From Legionella sp. PC997 (lineage in GTDB: Bacteria; Pseudomonadota; Gammaproteobacteria; Legionellales; Legionellaceae): a DNA stretch of 64,000 bases. A program made the translations under genes and the position numbers. Each line of letters starts with the position of its first letter. The first letter of the stretch is position 1. Shown here piece by piece: positions 1 to 9,554 of this stretch. The stretch spans positions 3,207,501 to 3,271,500 of the forward strand of contig NZ_CP059576.1 of NCBI RefSeq assembly GCF_014109825.1. The letters run 5' to 3'. The notes under the pieces were generated by a model. It saw only the letters and a list, made by a program, of their open reading frames with translations. It ran no database searches and was not told the DNA's origin.

Positions 1-209
1 CATACGGTCAAATGACCAGGTTTAGTTTCAACAACTTGTCCAGTTTTATAAGGGGTAAAACAAACTTCGAAATTTAGTTCTTTAGCTCGAGCCTCTAATA
101 CGGCCTGATCTCCTAAAATTACCAAAGGAAAATTATACCCCGCAAGTGCCAGACATAAATCTGGACCAACTCCAGCTGGTTCCCCGCTGCTTATAAGCAA
201 AGGCCTCAC
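1..209 (-). CDS. pdxA: 4-hydroxythreonine-4-phosphate dehydrogenase PdxA (N-terminal part, cut by window edge)
   Basis: Only the first ~69 codons lie in the window. The protein begins (V/M)RPLLISSGEPAGVGPD, the characteristic N-terminus of PdxA, the NAD-dependent enzyme that oxidises 4-phosphohydroxy-threonine in de novo pyridoxal phosphate synthesis. The start is a GTG at 207-209 (minus strand) that overlaps the surA stop in a GTGA arrangement, so translation is probably coupled to surA. The order lptD-surA-pdxA is conserved in many gamma-proteobacteria, which supports the call. The rest of the gene lies left of the window. Confidence 0.9.
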   Translation of the reverse strand, partial: MRPLLISSGEPAGVGPDLCLALAGYNFPLVILGDQAVLEARAKELNFEVCFTPYKTGQVVETKPGHLTV

Positions 210-1498
210 GCCAGCTCCTTTTCAATGATATTCACATAAGCATCCGAACGTATGTGTTGTTGCCAATTTTGAACTGCTTCAGCAAACTTTCGTTGTTGTA
301 AAAATTGTCGTACTTGTTGCTTTTTAAAAGCTTCGGAATCATCTTCTTGTTTACGGCCAAGCACTTGAATAAGATGCCAACCAAATTGTGATTTGACAGG
401 TGGACTTATCTCGTTAACAGCTAGCTTATCCATGGCTTTCTCAAACTCAGGAACTAACACTCCTGGCGAAACCCAACCTAAATCACCACCTTTTACAGCA
501 CTCGATGAATCCAGGGAGTATTGTTTTGCCATCAGTGCAAAATCTTTGCCTGATTTTAGTTGCTGATAAATATTATTCACTTGTTTTTTGGAATCTTCAG
601 GAAGCATGCTTGGATCAGGCTTTAAAAGAATATGACGAACATGAGTTTTGGTTATGACATGATGTTGATTGTCACCACCAATAGAAACCAGTTTAATTAA
701 TTGAAAACCATTACCTGCACGTAAGGGACCTGATACTTGTCCCACTTTCATATTTACTACTTCCTTAGCAAACAATTCGGGTAATTCAGCTAAATGACGC
801 TCACCTAAATCACCTCCTTCCAATGCAAATTCACCACTGGAATTTTCTATAGCCAAGCGACTAAAATCCCCACCTTTTTTTATTTGCACCAGCAACGAAT
901 CTGCTTTGGCCTTGGCTTTTTTTAATTCTTCTGATGTAGGCTCTTCATTTAAGGGAATAACTATATTCTGAAGATGATAGGTCAGTGCCGAACGGTTGAT
1001 TATTCCCCCTTCTGTTTTAAGATATTGCTCAACTTGTTCATTTGAAACTGCAGCGTCCCGCCCAACCGCCTTTTGTTGCAAGTTAGAAAGAAGAATTTCT
1101 TTTCGAATATTTTCTCTGTATTCATTCCAAGTCATTCCTTGTCTAGTAATTTCCTCCCGCAATTGAGTTACAGTGGCATGATTCGCAGTAGCTATTTTTT
1201 CAATGGCCTGGTTTAACTCTGTATCATCTACCGTGAGGCCGTGTTGCTTTGCCATCTGCAACTGTACATTCACATCAATTAAATGTTGAAGTACTTGCTT
1301 ACGTAACACTGAATCTTCTGGAACTTGCATTCTTTGAGCAATAATTTGTTTCTTTGTCAATTCAACTTGTTTGTTTAGTTCACTTGCAGTGATTACTCCG
1401 TTATTAACAACTGCAACCACCTTATCCAATAATTGTTTTGCTTCGGTCATGCCAACGACAGCAAACAATAGGCATGCAAGGGTTATTTTTTTATACAT
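206..1498 (-). CDS. surA: Periplasmic chaperone / peptidyl-prolyl isomerase SurA
   Basis: 430 residues, close to E. coli SurA (428). A Sec signal peptide of about 20 residues (MYKKITLACLLFAVVGMTEA) is followed by an N-terminal chaperone domain and two parvulin-type isomerase domains (about residues 170-272 and 285-385, the second opening with THVRHILLKP and carrying GGDLGWVSPG). SurA escorts unfolded outer-membrane proteins, including LptD, across the periplasm to the BAM complex. It lies directly downstream of lptD and overlaps pdxA by 4 bases, so the three genes probably form one transcript. No unusual feature was seen. Confidence 0.95.
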   Translation of the reverse strand: MYKKITLACLLFAVVGMTEAKQLLDKVVAVVNNGVITASELNKQVELTKKQIIAQRMQVPEDSVLRKQVLQHLIDVNVQLQMAKQHGLTVDDTELNQAIEKIATANHATVTQLREEITRQGMTWNEYRENIRKEILLSNLQQKAVGRDAAVSNEQVEQYLKTEGGIINRSALTYHLQNIVIPLNEEPTSEELKKAKAKADSLLVQIKKGGDFSRLAIENSSGEFALEGGDLGERHLAELPELFAKEVVNMKVGQVSGPLRAGNGFQLIKLVSIGGDNQHHVITKTHVRHILLKPDPSMLPEDSKKQVNNIYQQLKSGKDFALMAKQYSLDSSSAVKGGDLGWVSPGVLVPEFEKAMDKLAVNEISPPVKSQFGWHLIQVLGRKQEDDSEAFKKQQVRQFLQQRKFAEAVQNWQQHIRSDAYVNIIEKELA

Positions 1499-1587
1499 GT
1501 TAATCCTTATTACTTTTTTTCGAGCAATTTAGGTTATTTTTATTCAAAACACAAGCGACTCTGTTTTAATTTATACCAATGTTCGAT

Positions 1588-4122
1588 CTAACTATGGAAT
1601 GGATCACTATATCCAGGAATATAAGTACGCAATACACTCCCAGGATCACTATTTGCTACTGATCCTAAGCCTTTTAATAAAATTTGCAAATAGATGTTGT
1701 TATTATATTGGGGCATATATTCTGCATTTAAACTCTTAAACGTTCTTCCTCCCAAAATTCTCACAGCCCAACAGCAACTATCATATTGCATCCCTAATAA
1801 AGACATCATACTGTAATCTTTACTAATATTATGACTATATGCGCCAATAGCGCTCCATCGATCACTGATTGGCCAAGCAGCAGAAACCATTCCCTGATGT
1901 AATGCATTATCTACCCCTGCATTATTCCTAACTTTGGTCACATCCCCATTAACTAAATAGCTGTAGCCTAAATTAATGACTGCATTTAATTTAGGTTGAT
2001 AATGTAAGTTTAAATCCCCATTGTTTGTCCCGGAAGTTGCAGGATCCCATACATAATCACCGAGAATTTTTAAAGATCGGTTAAAGTGATAAACTGCCCG
2101 AGAAGCTATAGGGGATGTTTCAGAAAAGGGAGATAAGTGGCCAATCTCAAGAGGATTTGCGGTGCAAATTCCGGTAGGACTACGACATAACTGTACTTGT
2201 CTATCCGAAAAATATTTAATTTGACCCACCGAAAAACTGGCTAATTCAGTACCCGTACTTCCTGAAAGCCAACGAGTGGTTACTGCATAGGATAATTGAT
2301 TAGCATCACCAATTCGGTCGAATCCGGAAAAGCGATTGGTTCTAAATAGTTGATCAAAATTAAAAATCATGTTCCCCGTATCATATATCGGAAGCTGACT
2401 TTGATTATAAAAAGGAACATACAAATAATATAAACTTGGCTCTAAAGTTTGGGTGTATGACTTACCCCTCCAATTAAAGTTCCTATCAAAAAATAAACCA
2501 CCATGGGTACTAAAACGAGGAATAAAACGGTTATCTTCAGTGTTCGTATCAATCCAATTATTCTGGACCTGATAGTAGTTTTCTACAAACTCAACTGATG
2601 GTGTTATAAATCCCCAACTCGTTCGCTGTGGCACAGAAAGAATTGGGTTTAGGTGGAACCTTGGTCCCTGAGGCATTTTTCGTAAAAATTGAGGTGATGT
2701 CGGCCAAACAAACTGATCATATTGCCCTGTTATATTTAAATTGGCCTGCGCGGGCAAGTCATAATAATAACCACGAGCATTTATTTGGGGTAAACGTTCA
2801 TATTGATCAAGAATAGGAGTCTCATTGATCGGGTGTAATGTTTGAAAACTTTGAACCATACTTCTAAAAGTCCAATGTTCTGTCGAATAAGTTAAATCGG
2901 CTTGGCGCAATAATTGTCGCTGAGTAATCCGTGCCAAATTGGTACTAAAATCCTGGAAGTAATAATCATCAGAAACTTGTTGCACATTTACATTTAAACG
3001 CAAATTAGAGCTCAATTGCGTGGTATCACGAACCCCAAATGACCATCGATTTGTTGACTTATCTCTAAAAAAGGGGAATTCTTCTACATGATTGTCCAAA
3101 AAATTCCGGTATGCAGCATCGTTCGGTAAAAAACTCCCAGTAAGAAAGCCCACGCTGTGTGGCGTTAAATAACGGAAATCTCCGCTTAACATAACATTCC
3201 GCTCAGTATAAAGATGCGGTGTTACAGTCAAATCATAGTTTGGAGCAATATTCCAATAATAAGGAAGTCCTAGATCAAAACCCCCTACATTCGAATATCC
3301 CACTATAGGCATTAAGAAACCTGATTTACGTTCTTTAGTTGTAGGAAAACTCAGGTAAGGAACATAAAGTAGCGGCCAGTCATGAATACGTAACTTAACA
3401 TTCCTAGCGACACCCATCTTTTTCTTGTTATCAATGACAATTGATTTAGCCTCTATATCCCAAGCTTTATCTTGTGGGGCACAAGTAGTGTATGTCGCCC
3501 GCCGTAATAAGTAATCTGAATTTGGAAAGCGCTGCATTAAACTGGCTCTTCCCCATGCAGGCAAGATTGCCGAATGTTTGTTGGTATTAAAACGATAGAG
3601 TACATCTTCAGTTTGACCTGATTTATCTTGAGGATTGATTGTTGCTTTACGAGCAATCAATAATTTATCAGGTTCCAGGTAATGAACATTACCCAAAAAT
3701 TCTATTTTCGTGACCTCTTTACTTTTTGGATCACGATAAACATGTGCTGTTTGTGCATTGACTATTCTTTGACCTTGCTGTACTTCAACATGGCCCGATA
3801 AGGTGGATGGCTTATCTTGATAAAAAGAAACTTGATCGGCCATAATCCTGATTTCATCAGGTGAGGCAAGCGGCGTCACCGTGAGCGGTTGATATGAACC
3901 AAGGCAAATCGGGGAACTTTGATCAGCGTGCCAACCTAAGCATTGAGCAAATTTCGCCCTCACTGAATCAGTTAAATCCACATCGCGAGCGATGACACAG
4001 GCTTGAACGGGTTCATTAATTATAGAAGCAGAATGGGCTAACGCATGATAAATTACCATGAGCAAAATAAGTAAGGTCATACAGATGCTCATCAAGAACC
4101 ATTTAAATGAAATCTTGTTCAC
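1588..4122 (-). CDS. lptD: LPS-assembly outer membrane protein LptD
   Basis: 844 residues. After an N-terminal membrane/signal segment (residues ~8-30) comes an OstA/LptA-like beta-jellyroll region (~90-160, with LSGHVEVQQGQ) and a long C-terminal beta-barrel. LptD with the lipoprotein LptE inserts lipopolysaccharide into the outer leaflet. Three cysteines in the first ~75 mature residues (ACVIA, QCLGW, ICLGS) and an adjacent CC pair near the C-terminus (DSCCWAVRI) match the cysteine layout used for the interdomain disulfides of E. coli LptD. It is followed by surA and pdxA on the same strand and is divergent from amgK-murU. Confidence 0.95.
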   Translation of the reverse strand: MNKISFKWFLMSICMTLLILLMVIYHALAHSASIINEPVQACVIARDVDLTDSVRAKFAQCLGWHADQSSPICLGSYQPLTVTPLASPDEIRIMADQVSFYQDKPSTLSGHVEVQQGQRIVNAQTAHVYRDPKSKEVTKIEFLGNVHYLEPDKLLIARKATINPQDKSGQTEDVLYRFNTNKHSAILPAWGRASLMQRFPNSDYLLRRATYTTCAPQDKAWDIEAKSIVIDNKKKMGVARNVKLRIHDWPLLYVPYLSFPTTKERKSGFLMPIVGYSNVGGFDLGLPYYWNIAPNYDLTVTPHLYTERNVMLSGDFRYLTPHSVGFLTGSFLPNDAAYRNFLDNHVEEFPFFRDKSTNRWSFGVRDTTQLSSNLRLNVNVQQVSDDYYFQDFSTNLARITQRQLLRQADLTYSTEHWTFRSMVQSFQTLHPINETPILDQYERLPQINARGYYYDLPAQANLNITGQYDQFVWPTSPQFLRKMPQGPRFHLNPILSVPQRTSWGFITPSVEFVENYYQVQNNWIDTNTEDNRFIPRFSTHGGLFFDRNFNWRGKSYTQTLEPSLYYLYVPFYNQSQLPIYDTGNMIFNFDQLFRTNRFSGFDRIGDANQLSYAVTTRWLSGSTGTELASFSVGQIKYFSDRQVQLCRSPTGICTANPLEIGHLSPFSETSPIASRAVYHFNRSLKILGDYVWDPATSGTNNGDLNLHYQPKLNAVINLGYSYLVNGDVTKVRNNAGVDNALHQGMVSAAWPISDRWSAIGAYSHNISKDYSMMSLLGMQYDSCCWAVRILGGRTFKSLNAEYMPQYNNNIYLQILLKGLGSVANSDPGSVLRTYIPGYSDPFHS

Positions 4123-4207
4123 GGGTAATAAAATGCCTTATTATGCACACAAAAAATATGTAACTGTTTACTTTAAGATCGTCGCGTTCACGCTAAAGGT
4201 ATTGCGG

Positions 4208-4213
4208 TATAAT
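4208..4213 (+). promoter_or_regulatory. Possible -10 element for amgK-murU
   Basis: A perfect TATAAT hexamer sits in the 167-base region between divergent lptD and amgK, about 80 bases before the kinase start. It lies inside the short inverted repeat GGTATAATTCATACC. No good -35 was found at 16-18 bases, so the assignment rests mainly on the -10. Confidence 0.4.
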
Positions 4214-4289
4214 TCATACCACAACCTACCTCTTTATTCTCTCTACTCATGAGAGAGGAGATCTTGGTTATAAGTTACAACCAGAAATA

Positions 4290-5288
4290 ATGATGGGAAA
4301 GTATACCATGCATGCTAGAGAAAACGCACTTAAAGAATGGTTAATTGATACGCTAAAACTACAAGATTTCCAATTAACTCCTTTGGCTGGAGATGCCAGT
4401 TTTAGACGATATTTTCGTCTTAAATATAATGGAATCACCCAAGTTGTTATGGATGCGCCTCCAGGAAAAGAGGATCTTAAACCTTTTATATATATTGCAC
4501 AAACCCTTGAGAAAGTGGAAGTTCAAACGCCGAAAATTCTAGCAACTAATTTAGCCGATGGATTCTTATTATTAAGTGATTTAGGAGATCAACTTCTCTT
4601 GAATGCCCTTCACTCCGAAAACGTGGATGAACATTATTATCATGCAATAAACACTTTATTTAAAATTCAAAACTGTTCCAGTTACAATCCGACTCTTGCA
4701 CAGTTTGATAAAGCACATATGCTCAAAGAAATGAGTTTATGCTCTGAATGGTTTTTTAAAGCATATCTCGATTTACAACTAACACAAGTTGAACATTCTT
4801 TAGTACAACAAACCATGGATTGGATCGCCACAGAAGTAGCCCTTCAACCGTTGACTTTTATTCATCGTGATTACCACTCTCGCAATCTGATGCTATTACA
4901 AAATGAGGTGGAATCAACCTTGGGAGTTATTGACTTTCAAGATGCAATGATTGGCCCATTTACTTATGATTTGGTTTCTTTGCTCAAAGATTGTTATATT
5001 TCCTGGCCAAGAAGTAAAGTCCTGGAATGGGTTGAATTTTTTTACGCTCAAAGTACTTTAACTAAAGATTATTCCTTGCCTGAATTTATCCGTGCATTTG
5101 ATCTTTGTGGTTTACAAAGACATTTAAAAGTTTTAGGAATCTTTTCTCGCTTGCATTTACGCGATAACAAACCTGGATATCTTAAAGACTTACCTTTAAC
5201 TTTTAAATATGTACTTGAATGTACAGAAATTTATGAGGAATTACATTCATTCTTTCAATTTATGCAAATGAGAGTTTATCTACCATGA
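4290..5288 (+). CDS. amgK: Anomeric MurNAc/GlcNAc kinase AmgK (aminoglycoside phosphotransferase fold)
   Basis: 332-residue kinase-like protein: FRRYFRL/ITQVVMDAPPGKED near the N-terminus (nucleotide lobe), TFIHRDYHSRNLM (catalytic HRDxxxxN loop, about residue 190) and VIDFQDAMIGP (metal-binding D). In Pseudomonas the equivalent gene, next to lptD and paired with murU, phosphorylates the anomeric carbon of MurNAc and GlcNAc in peptidoglycan recycling. The same neighbours here make AmgK more likely than a drug-resistance kinase. Its stop overlaps the murU start by 4 bases (ATGA). The start is uncertain: the ATG at 4290 has no clear ribosome site, while the ATG at 4308 follows a GGGAAAG stretch and gives a 326-residue protein. 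Confidence 0.88.
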   Translation: MMGKYTMHARENALKEWLIDTLKLQDFQLTPLAGDASFRRYFRLKYNGITQVVMDAPPGKEDLKPFIYIAQTLEKVEVQTPKILATNLADGFLLLSDLGDQLLLNALHSENVDEHYYHAINTLFKIQNCSSYNPTLAQFDKAHMLKEMSLCSEWFFKAYLDLQLTQVEHSLVQQTMDWIATEVALQPLTFIHRDYHSRNLMLLQNEVESTLGVIDFQDAMIGPFTYDLVSLLKDCYISWPRSKVLEWVEFFYAQSTLTKDYSLPEFIRAFDLCGLQRHLKVLGIFSRLHLRDNKPGYLKDLPLTFKYVLECTEIYEELHSFFQFMQMRVYLP

Positions 5289-5944
5289 AAACTGCGATGA
5301 TATTAGCTGCTGGACGTGGCGATCGTTTAAAACCACTTACTGATATCACCCCCAAAGCCCTTTGCATTGTTAAAGAAAAGCCTTTAATAGAGCACCATGT
5401 AAGCAATTTAGCAAAAGCAGGTTTTGAACGATTAGTCATAAACCATGCCTATCTTGGGGGAAAAATCCGTCAGTATTTAGGTGATGGAGCTCGTTGGGGA
5501 ATTGAAATTTGTTATTCACCGGAACCGCCAGGAGGCTTAGAAACAGGTGGAGGTATTGTAAATGCACTGCCACTGCTTGGTGATAAACCTTTTATCACTG
5601 TCAATGCGGATATCTATACGGATTTTGACTTCTCTCAATTACAGCCCGAAAATATTCATACCATTCATGTAATTTTAGTAAATAAAAATCCAGCCCTTAA
5701 TCATCTTGGAGATTTCGGATTAATCAATCAAACTCAACTAAGTAATGCAGATCGAAAATACACCTTTGCAGGTATCTGCTGTTATCATCCAGATATATTT
5801 TCTAATTACAAACTCGGTCGCTATTCAGTTGCACCTATAATCCGTCAATACGCTGGAGAAAATAAAGTAACAGCCAGTCTTTATAGTGGCCTTTGGTTTG
5901 ATATAGGAACTTTAGAAAGATTACATGCAGTGAATATGATCTAA
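5285..5944 (+). CDS. murU: N-acetylmuramate alpha-1-phosphate uridylyltransferase MurU
   Basis: 219-residue sugar-1-phosphate nucleotidyltransferase. The N-terminus MILAAGRGDRLKPLTDITPK is the nucleotide-binding signature (GxGxRLxPLTxxxPK), and VNADIYTDFDF carries the metal-binding aspartate. MurU makes UDP-MurNAc from MurNAc-1-phosphate, completing the recycling shunt that bypasses MurA, the fosfomycin target. It is translationally coupled to amgK through an ATGA overlap. The size fits MurU and is shorter than RfbA-type thymidylyltransferases. Confidence 0.88.
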   Translation: MKTAMILAAGRGDRLKPLTDITPKALCIVKEKPLIEHHVSNLAKAGFERLVINHAYLGGKIRQYLGDGARWGIEICYSPEPPGGLETGGGIVNALPLLGDKPFITVNADIYTDFDFSQLQPENIHTIHVILVNKNPALNHLGDFGLINQTQLSNADRKYTFAGICCYHPDIFSNYKLGRYSVAPIIRQYAGENKVTASLYSGLWFDIGTLERLHAVNMI

Positions 5945-6001
5945 AATCAGCATTCACTACATGTAAATAACTTAGACCTCTTGCACTGTTTTTTAAACAG
6001 T

Positions 6002-6026
6002 AAAAAAGCCCCGTTTAGGTTGGGCT
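6002..6026 (-). terminator. Rho-independent terminator overlapping the stop of the 6015-6827 gene
   Basis: On the minus strand the stem AGCCC/GGGCT (6022-6026 and 6007-6011), with a loop of about 10 bases, is followed by a run of six T (6002-6007). The stop codon of the minus-strand gene at 6015-6017 lies inside the loop, so the terminator is built into the end of the reading frame. Confidence 0.75.
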
Positions 6027-6827
6027 AATGTTTTGGGGTTGAACTTCGGCCTCGACTTTTTCCGCTTCTTCCTCTTCTATTACACGCTCTACAGCTTTTT
6101 GAGCTGCGGCCTTCTTGGCTTCTTCCAATCGCTGTTCACCTGGGTATTCTCGTTGGCGAGCCACCAGTGGGGTTTCAGCATGATTGCTTTGTAAATAATC
6201 CTTAAAGCCCTGTGCTGAATCAGCCATGATCTCTTCTACTTCATCTGCAGTCAACTGCCTTGTTTTATTCCCTTCTGCGTCCGTTTTAAAGAAAAAACCA
6301 TTCTCAGTTAGAACTTGATGTTCATTTGCTAACCATGCATTAAACAAACGATCTAAAGCATCTACTGTTTCGCCATCCAATGGAGGAGCTCCTTTCTCTA
6401 TAGACGCATATCCGCGAACAAAATGTCCTTTCTCATCTCCAGTCTGCTTGATAGCATAATCGAATCGGATTCCCGCAAAACCTTTTTTCTCTAATAATTC
6501 TACCGCTTCCTGGGTGATTCCACGGTGTATATTTTCAAACCTTGAATTCGGCGGTATACCAGCCCAGATTTTCTTTTCTTGTTCAGAAAATTTATATTCC
6601 ACAAGTTGCGTAAATTCGTCAACCGCTTTTATTATTTGTTGTGCCACTTGCATTTTCTCGGGCGATTTTTTAAAAGCTCTCGAAGTATCAACTATCTCAT
6701 GGACTTGTTTTTTTAAATACTGAGCTAGCTCTGCTGAGGTTCCTGCAAGTTGCATTGCTTTTAGAAGATCTTCTCTAACGAAGGTTTTATCATTACCCGA
6801 TGATATTACAGGTGAAGTTGAGGACAT
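6015..6827 (-). CDS. Uncharacterised cytosolic protein, candidate Dot/Icm substrate
   Basis: 270 residues with no recognised domain, no signal peptide and no membrane segment. The protein is charged and mostly helical, with a region around EKKGFAGIRFDYAIKQ and a strongly acidic, alanine-rich C-terminus (ERVIEEEEAEKVEAEV) followed by a short polar tail. A glutamate cluster within the last ~30 residues resembles the E-block described in Legionella type IV secretion signals, but acidic tails are common and this is only suggestive. A TATAAT -10 (6863-6868) lies upstream and a terminator overlaps its stop, so it appears monocistronic. Confidence 0.75.
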   Translation of the reverse strand: MSSTSPVISSGNDKTFVREDLLKAMQLAGTSAELAQYLKKQVHEIVDTSRAFKKSPEKMQVAQQIIKAVDEFTQLVEYKFSEQEKKIWAGIPPNSRFENIHRGITQEAVELLEKKGFAGIRFDYAIKQTGDEKGHFVRGYASIEKGAPPLDGETVDALDRLFNAWLANEHQVLTENGFFFKTDAEGNKTRQLTADEVEEIMADSAQGFKDYLQSNHAETPLVARQREYPGEQRLEEAKKAAAQKAVERVIEEEEAEKVEAEVQPQNISPT

Positions 6828-6862
6828 ACATTTCTCACAAGAATTCTATTTTGTATTGACTT

Positions 6863-6868
6863 ATTATA
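6863..6868 (-). promoter_or_regulatory. -10 element upstream of the 6015-6827 gene
   Basis: Reads TATAAT on the minus strand, 36 bases before the start codon, with a weak -35-like CTTATA 16 bases further upstream. Confidence 0.45.
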
Positions 6869-6994
6869 GCAAACTAACGTTATTTATAAGATAACTGCTT
6901 TTTCAGCTTGCTTGTTAAAAACGCGTAAATATAGGTTGTATAGCCTATTACTTATTCTTTATTCCTGAAAAACTGATAGATTACATAACTAAAA

Positions 6995-7012
6995 CCCGCG
7001 GTTTCCCGCGGG
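6995..7012 (-). terminator. Rho-independent terminator of fadE
   Basis: A perfect 7-bp GC stem (CCCGCGG/CCGCGGG) closes a GAAA tetraloop on the minus strand and is followed by TTTTAG. It lies 11 bases after the fadE stop codon. It is the most GC-rich hairpin in the neighbourhood. Confidence 0.85.
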
Positions 7013-7022
7013 AAATCCTTCT

Positions 7023-9479
7023 TTAAGAAGAAACATCTTCCTGCATAAAGGGTGATTTAATCTCATCAATAACTGAGTTAAATAATGGGTTTTTCATGGA
7101 ATCAAAAGTGAACTCATCAACTAAAATAGCATCCCATCGCGCCGCTTCAGTTGCAAGTAACGCATCCATTTCCTGTTGTGTGAGCTCATTAAGCACCACT
7201 TTTTCTTTTAATTTATCTCTTAACTTACCGAATTTAACTCGTCTTAAGTCGCCCATTTTTTTGGCTAGATCATCCGTTTTAATGATTTGCTGTAAAGCTT
7301 GCTCTACTTTGTCGATTGGTTGCTTTGCATCCCCACTTAAATAAACAATCTTTTTCAACCGATCGCGGTACTGATTATTCTTGGTCATCAATCGTGCTAA
7401 TTGCTGATCCAGCTTATCCGTTGGATAACGCATCGTTTGTCCTAAAGGGAAGGCCAAAACACGAGCGAAAGCGCCTAAAAATCGGGACGGAAAATTGTAG
7501 CATAATGCGATCATTGCACGTTGTGCATGATAAAAACAATAGGAAACAGCCCATTGAGCATGCAATACATCATCTGGATTTTCATTATTTAATTGTACAT
7601 TACGTAAAACAGCCATGGCCATATAAAGATAGGACATACCATCAGCAAGACGCGCAGAAAGTCGCTCTTTACGTTTTAAATCTCCCCCCAAGACTATTAG
7701 AGACAAATCCGCCAACCATGCATAAGCGTGGCTAAGGCGTGCCAACCGCTGATATTCACGTTTCATTTTTTGTTTAGGAGCACTAATAAATATCCCACCC
7801 GTCCATCCAGAACAAATAGTTTTGGCAAAATTTTGCATGAAATATTGAATATGTTTCCAAATTATTTCTCTAAAAGCTTCTTTATCTTGGTTGGATATTG
7901 CGTAAAACTCTTGGCGAATATAAGGATGGCATGCCATCGAGCCTTGTCCAAAAATCAATAAGTTACGTGACATCACATTAGCCCCTTCCACCGTAATAGA
8001 AATAGGCACTCCATTATAAAAATTGGTGAGATAATTACGTGGACCCACCACTACAGCTCTTCCTGCATGCACATCCATTGAGGCATTAACCACTGATCGC
8101 GCCAATTCTGTATTAAAATATTTCGCAATTGCAGAGGCTACAGAAGGTTTTTTATGCTCGTTCACCGCGGCTACAGTCATTAATCGGTTTGAATTAATCA
8201 AATAATTTAAACCTGCGATTTCTGCAAGTTTTTCTTCAATTCCTTCAAATTGGCCAATTTCCACACCAAATTGACAACGTATGCGCGCAAATGCACTCGT
8301 TGCCAAATAACAAGTAGAGGAAGAACCCGCTCCAAGCGCCGGTAAAGAAATGGAGCGACCAATTGATAAGCATTCGACCAACATCTGCCATCCATTACCT
8401 ATCCGTTGCTGACCGCCAATCACTGTGGTTATGGGCACAAAAATATCTTTTCCACGAATTGTGCCATTCATAAAGGGTTGATCCGAAGGTAAGTGACGAT
8501 TGCCAATTTCCAGATTCTTAGTGTCACGTGGAATCAACACGCAGGTAATACCTTCTTGTCCTTCACCCTGCAATAAACCATCGGGATCTTTCACGTTTAC
8601 TGCAAGTCCAATTAAGGTTGCTACGGGTGCTAAAGTAATCCAGCGTTTATCTAAAGTAATATTTAATCCGAGTACCATTTTGCCATTTACTTTTTTCTTC
8701 ATGACGATAGCAGTAGATTGAATGGAGGTTGCATCACTACCAGCCCCGGGTTCTGTTAGTGCAAAACAAGGAATATCAATACCTTTTGCAAGACGTGGTA
8801 AGTAATGATTCTTTTGTTCCTCGGTACCATAGTAATTAATTAATTCGCCAGGGCCTAAAGAGTTAGGAACCATCACCGTTACCGCAGCAACTCCAGAACG
8901 ACTGGATATTTTCATTACTACATCAGAATGACCACGCGCCGAAAATCCTTTGCCACCATATTCTTTGGGAATGACCAAACCAAAAAATCCATTTTCCTTC
9001 ATATAGGACCAAACTTTTTCGGGTAAATCACGTGTTTGGCTAATTTCCCACTCATCGATCATGCTGCATAAAGTGTTCGTTTCATTCTCAAGAAAGGCTT
9101 GTTCTTCTGTAGAGAGTTCTGTAGCTACATTCGCCAGTCGGTTCCAATTAGGGGTTCCAGTAAAGATATCTTGTTCTAACCAAGTATCCCCTGCATTGAG
9201 AGCCTCTTCCTCTGTTTTGGATAACTTAGGAATCGATTTGCCAGCTCTCTTATAAAGGTGGTCCGCAATCGAGGCGCGTAACGGCTCAAGATAGACTACG
9301 AGTAATGCGACAATAATCACAAGCCAGAGCAGAAAACCAATAATCCAAGGCAAACCAATAGCAAAAGTGGCAACAATTAAGTAAAAAACGCTACCCAACT
9401 CCCAAACTAATGGATTCATTGCTCGGTAAAGAACAATCAAAGTAAATATTAGGTACACTAAAAAAAATAGAATGGCCAT
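7023..9479 (-). CDS. fadE: Acyl-CoA dehydrogenase FadE
   Basis: 818 residues, close to E. coli FadE (814). It has an N-terminal hydrophobic region with two to three membrane helices (residues 1-65), an acyl-CoA dehydrogenase core with FALTEPGAGSDATSIQ (FAD/substrate-binding signature), and the long C-terminal extension typical of the FadE class. It catalyses the first, FAD-dependent step of fatty-acid beta-oxidation at the membrane. It is monocistronic, bounded by a strong terminator, and divergent from the 9555 gene. Confidence 0.93.
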   Translation of the reverse strand: MAILFFLVYLIFTLIVLYRAMNPLVWELGSVFYLIVATFAIGLPWIIGFLLWLVIIVALLVVYLEPLRASIADHLYKRAGKSIPKLSKTEEEALNAGDTWLEQDIFTGTPNWNRLANVATELSTEEQAFLENETNTLCSMIDEWEISQTRDLPEKVWSYMKENGFFGLVIPKEYGGKGFSARGHSDVVMKISSRSGVAAVTVMVPNSLGPGELINYYGTEEQKNHYLPRLAKGIDIPCFALTEPGAGSDATSIQSTAIVMKKKVNGKMVLGLNITLDKRWITLAPVATLIGLAVNVKDPDGLLQGEGQEGITCVLIPRDTKNLEIGNRHLPSDQPFMNGTIRGKDIFVPITTVIGGQQRIGNGWQMLVECLSIGRSISLPALGAGSSSTCYLATSAFARIRCQFGVEIGQFEGIEEKLAEIAGLNYLINSNRLMTVAAVNEHKKPSVASAIAKYFNTELARSVVNASMDVHAGRAVVVGPRNYLTNFYNGVPISITVEGANVMSRNLLIFGQGSMACHPYIRQEFYAISNQDKEAFREIIWKHIQYFMQNFAKTICSGWTGGIFISAPKQKMKREYQRLARLSHAYAWLADLSLIVLGGDLKRKERLSARLADGMSYLYMAMAVLRNVQLNNENPDDVLHAQWAVSYCFYHAQRAMIALCYNFPSRFLGAFARVLAFPLGQTMRYPTDKLDQQLARLMTKNNQYRDRLKKIVYLSGDAKQPIDKVEQALQQIIKTDDLAKKMGDLRRVKFGKLRDKLKEKVVLNELTQQEMDALLATEAARWDAILVDEFTFDSMKNPLFNSVIDEIKSPFMQEDVSS

Positions 9480-9554
9480 AATATCAATACCTTCCCTTGC
9501 TTTGCATAATAAAGGTGTAGTATATACTCTTTATTTTACGAGTAGCAATTGAGC

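Noticed and set aside
7316..7735. 139-codon frame antisense to fadE
   Set aside because: Shadow of the fadE coding sequence; no motif or ribosome site.
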